From: Candidatus Bathyarchaeota archaeon
GTDB taxonomy: Archaea; Thermoproteota; Bathyarchaeia; Bathyarchaeales; Bathycorpusculaceae
Direction of reading: 5' to 3'
Assembly (NCBI GenBank): GCA_026014685.1
Contig: JAOZHW010000001.1
Span: 1-64,000 of the forward strand
Length of the DNA stretch: 64,000 bases
Below, in pieces: positions 62,945-64,000 of the stretch; within the stretch, counting starts at the first letter, position 1; every line of letters starts with the position of its first letter. Under the pieces are notes generated by a model. That model was not told the origin of the DNA. It did no database searches and saw only the letters and a program-made list of their open reading frames with translations. Made by a program: the position numbers and the translations under genes.

Positions 62945-64000
62945 TTGCCGATTCCCGACGTTGACAAATTGCTTGGTATGGAGGTTTACGCCACCAAAAC
63001 CGAGGGCGTCGGCGGGGCGATTAAGGAGGCGGTGGAGGATTTTGTGGTTGAAGAGGTGCTTGTGGACGGTAGCAAAGCCAGTGTGGACTGTGCAGTTCCG
63101 AGTAGAGTTATTGGTTCTTCCAGTCAAAGGCAGCGGTTTGTGCTTTGCGTTTTGGTTAAACGTAACTGGGACACCATGATTGCCACAAGAAACGTTGCCA
63201 AATCTTTAGGTGTTGAGCCATCGAGGGTGCAGTATGCGGGGATAAAGGATGCCCGAGCCGTGACAACCCAATTCATCACCGTAGAGGGCCTTTCAATCGA
63301 AGATGTAGCTAAAGCCGACGTCAGAGACGTAAAAGTTACTCCAGTGGGCTACGTCCGCGAGGCGCTTTCACTGTTTTACCTCTTAGGCAACCACTTCGCC
63401 ATAACCATAAAACGCCCTGCTCTTTCAGAGGCAGCAACCAAGGAACGCGTAGAGCAAACAATCCAAGAATTTACCACATTGGGTGGTATCCCGAATTTTT
63501 TTGGGCATCAACGCTTCGGCACCACACGTCCCATAACCCACTTAGTTGGAAAAGCCCTCACCCAGGGACGCTTCGAGGATGCGGCGATGCTTTTCTTAGC
63601 CAAACCCAGCCCATACGAACACCCAGAATCACGGAAAGCGCGGCAGCAGCTTTGGGAAACTCACGATTTCAAGTGGGCTGTAGAGAACTACCCCAAGCAA
63701 CTCCGATTTGAACGCCAGATGCTTATGCACTTAGCCGAGAACCCTGCGGATTATGTTGGGGCTTTTCGGCGGGTGCCTCCCAAGTTGCAGGCGTTGTTTG
63801 TGCAAGCGCAGCAGTCGTATCTGTTTAACCGTTTCCTCAGCGGGCGCATGAAGAAGGGGCTGCCGCTTAATCGAGCGGTGGAAGGCGATTTCGTGGTTGC
63901 TGTGGAACGTTCAGGGTTGCCCTTGACGACTATGGCTAAAACTGTTACTGCCCAAACTCTTGAGACGACAAACGCTTCGATTGCGACGGGTAAGTTACGG
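62945..64000 (+). CDS. truD: tRNA pseudouridine synthase D, cut at the window edge
   Basis: The open frame starts with TTG (or ATG at 62978) and runs off the window. The translated part has EDFVVEEV, the catalytic motif YAGIKDARAVTTQ with its Asp, the FGHQRFG motif and RRVPPKLQALFVQAQQSYLFNR. In archaea TruD-family enzymes make pseudouridine at tRNA position 13. The gene is the last of the GGR-pth2-truD group. Confidence 0.95.
   Translation, partial: MPIPDVDKLLGMEVYATKTEGVGGAIKEAVEDFVVEEVLVDGSKASVDCAVPSRVIGSSSQRQRFVLCVLVKRNWDTMIATRNVAKSLGVEPSRVQYAGIKDARAVTTQFITVEGLSIEDVAKADVRDVKVTPVGYVREALSLFYLLGNHFAITIKRPALSEAATKERVEQTIQEFTTLGGIPNFFGHQRFGTTRPITHLVGKALTQGRFEDAAMLFLAKPSPYEHPESRKARQQLWETHDFKWAVENYPKQLRFERQMLMHLAENPADYVGAFRRVPPKLQALFVQAQQSYLFNRFLSGRMKKGLPLNRAVEGDFVVAVERSGLPLTTMAKTVTAQTLETTNASIATGKLR

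Noticed and set aside
1-64000. CRISPR arrays, insertion sequences or integrases
   Set aside because: No regularly spaced repeats, no transposase or integrase frames seen on either strand.

Overview
The window is archaeal chromosome. Archaea-specific genes are sn-glycerol-1-phosphate dehydrogenase (15818-16876), topoisomerase VI A and B (47402-50024), Cbf5 next to ribosomal protein L14e (12917-14271), Pth2, a geranylgeranyl-reductase-type flavoprotein and TruD at the right edge. TATA boxes, frequent TTG/GTG starts and large surface proteins with a Thr/Pro stalk and a C-terminal membrane anchor agree with this. The mix (unlinked 23S rRNA gene, PQQ-propeller and NosD-like surface proteins, FtsX-type ABC operon, moderate GC) suggests an uncultured TACK archaeon, most like Bathyarchaeia. 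That placement is inference, not a phylogeny.

Layout. 1-1197 is the 5' part of a 23S rRNA gene on the minus strand, with no 16S gene beside it. 1.7-11 kb holds a CCHC zinc-finger protein, a possible structured RNA, a two-module RTX-like surface protein, a membrane histidine kinase, a hemerythrin and a 1332-residue mosaic surface protein. 11-20.3 kb holds a tRNA-Thr(UGU) with an unusual elbow, small regulators, the L14e-Cbf5-methyltransferase cluster, egsA, ilvD, and a divergent pair made of a Cys-rich secreted protein and a membrane-anchored winged-helix regulator. 20.3-27.9 kb holds a REC-PAS-histidine kinase and an FtsX/FtsX/GT-C/ATPase operon. 28.1-44.6 kb is one long minus-strand surface-glycan locus: glycosyltransferases, a flippase, a pyruvyl-transferase-family protein, an oxidoreductase, two thymidylate-kinase-like proteins, a nucleotidyltransferase-like protein, a CPBP protease and a DUF1616 protein. 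44.8-50 kb holds a small Cys-protein operon, a CorA-type transporter fused to a voltage-sensor-like domain, and topo VI. 50.4-64 kb holds a PQQ-propeller surface protein, a radical-SAM operon, a HAD/dolichol-kinase-like fusion, a second radical SAM gene paired with a LamG-like protein, and the GGR-pth2-truD cluster.

The best candidate for an undescribed system is the coupled operon 53259-56565. A DUF2207-like membrane protein ends in a tail with ten cysteines in 21 residues followed by GGGGR. Its stop codon overlaps the start of a radical SAM/SPASM enzyme that carries an N-terminal PqqD-like (peptide-recognition) region. The arrangement is what one expects of a radical-SAM enzyme modifying the tail of a membrane protein. 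Second-rank candidates are the voltage-sensor/CorA fusion, the Met-rich membrane regulator with its repeat-bearing divergent promoter, the HAD/dolichol-kinase fusion, and a GT-C-type membrane protein embedded in an ABC exporter operon.
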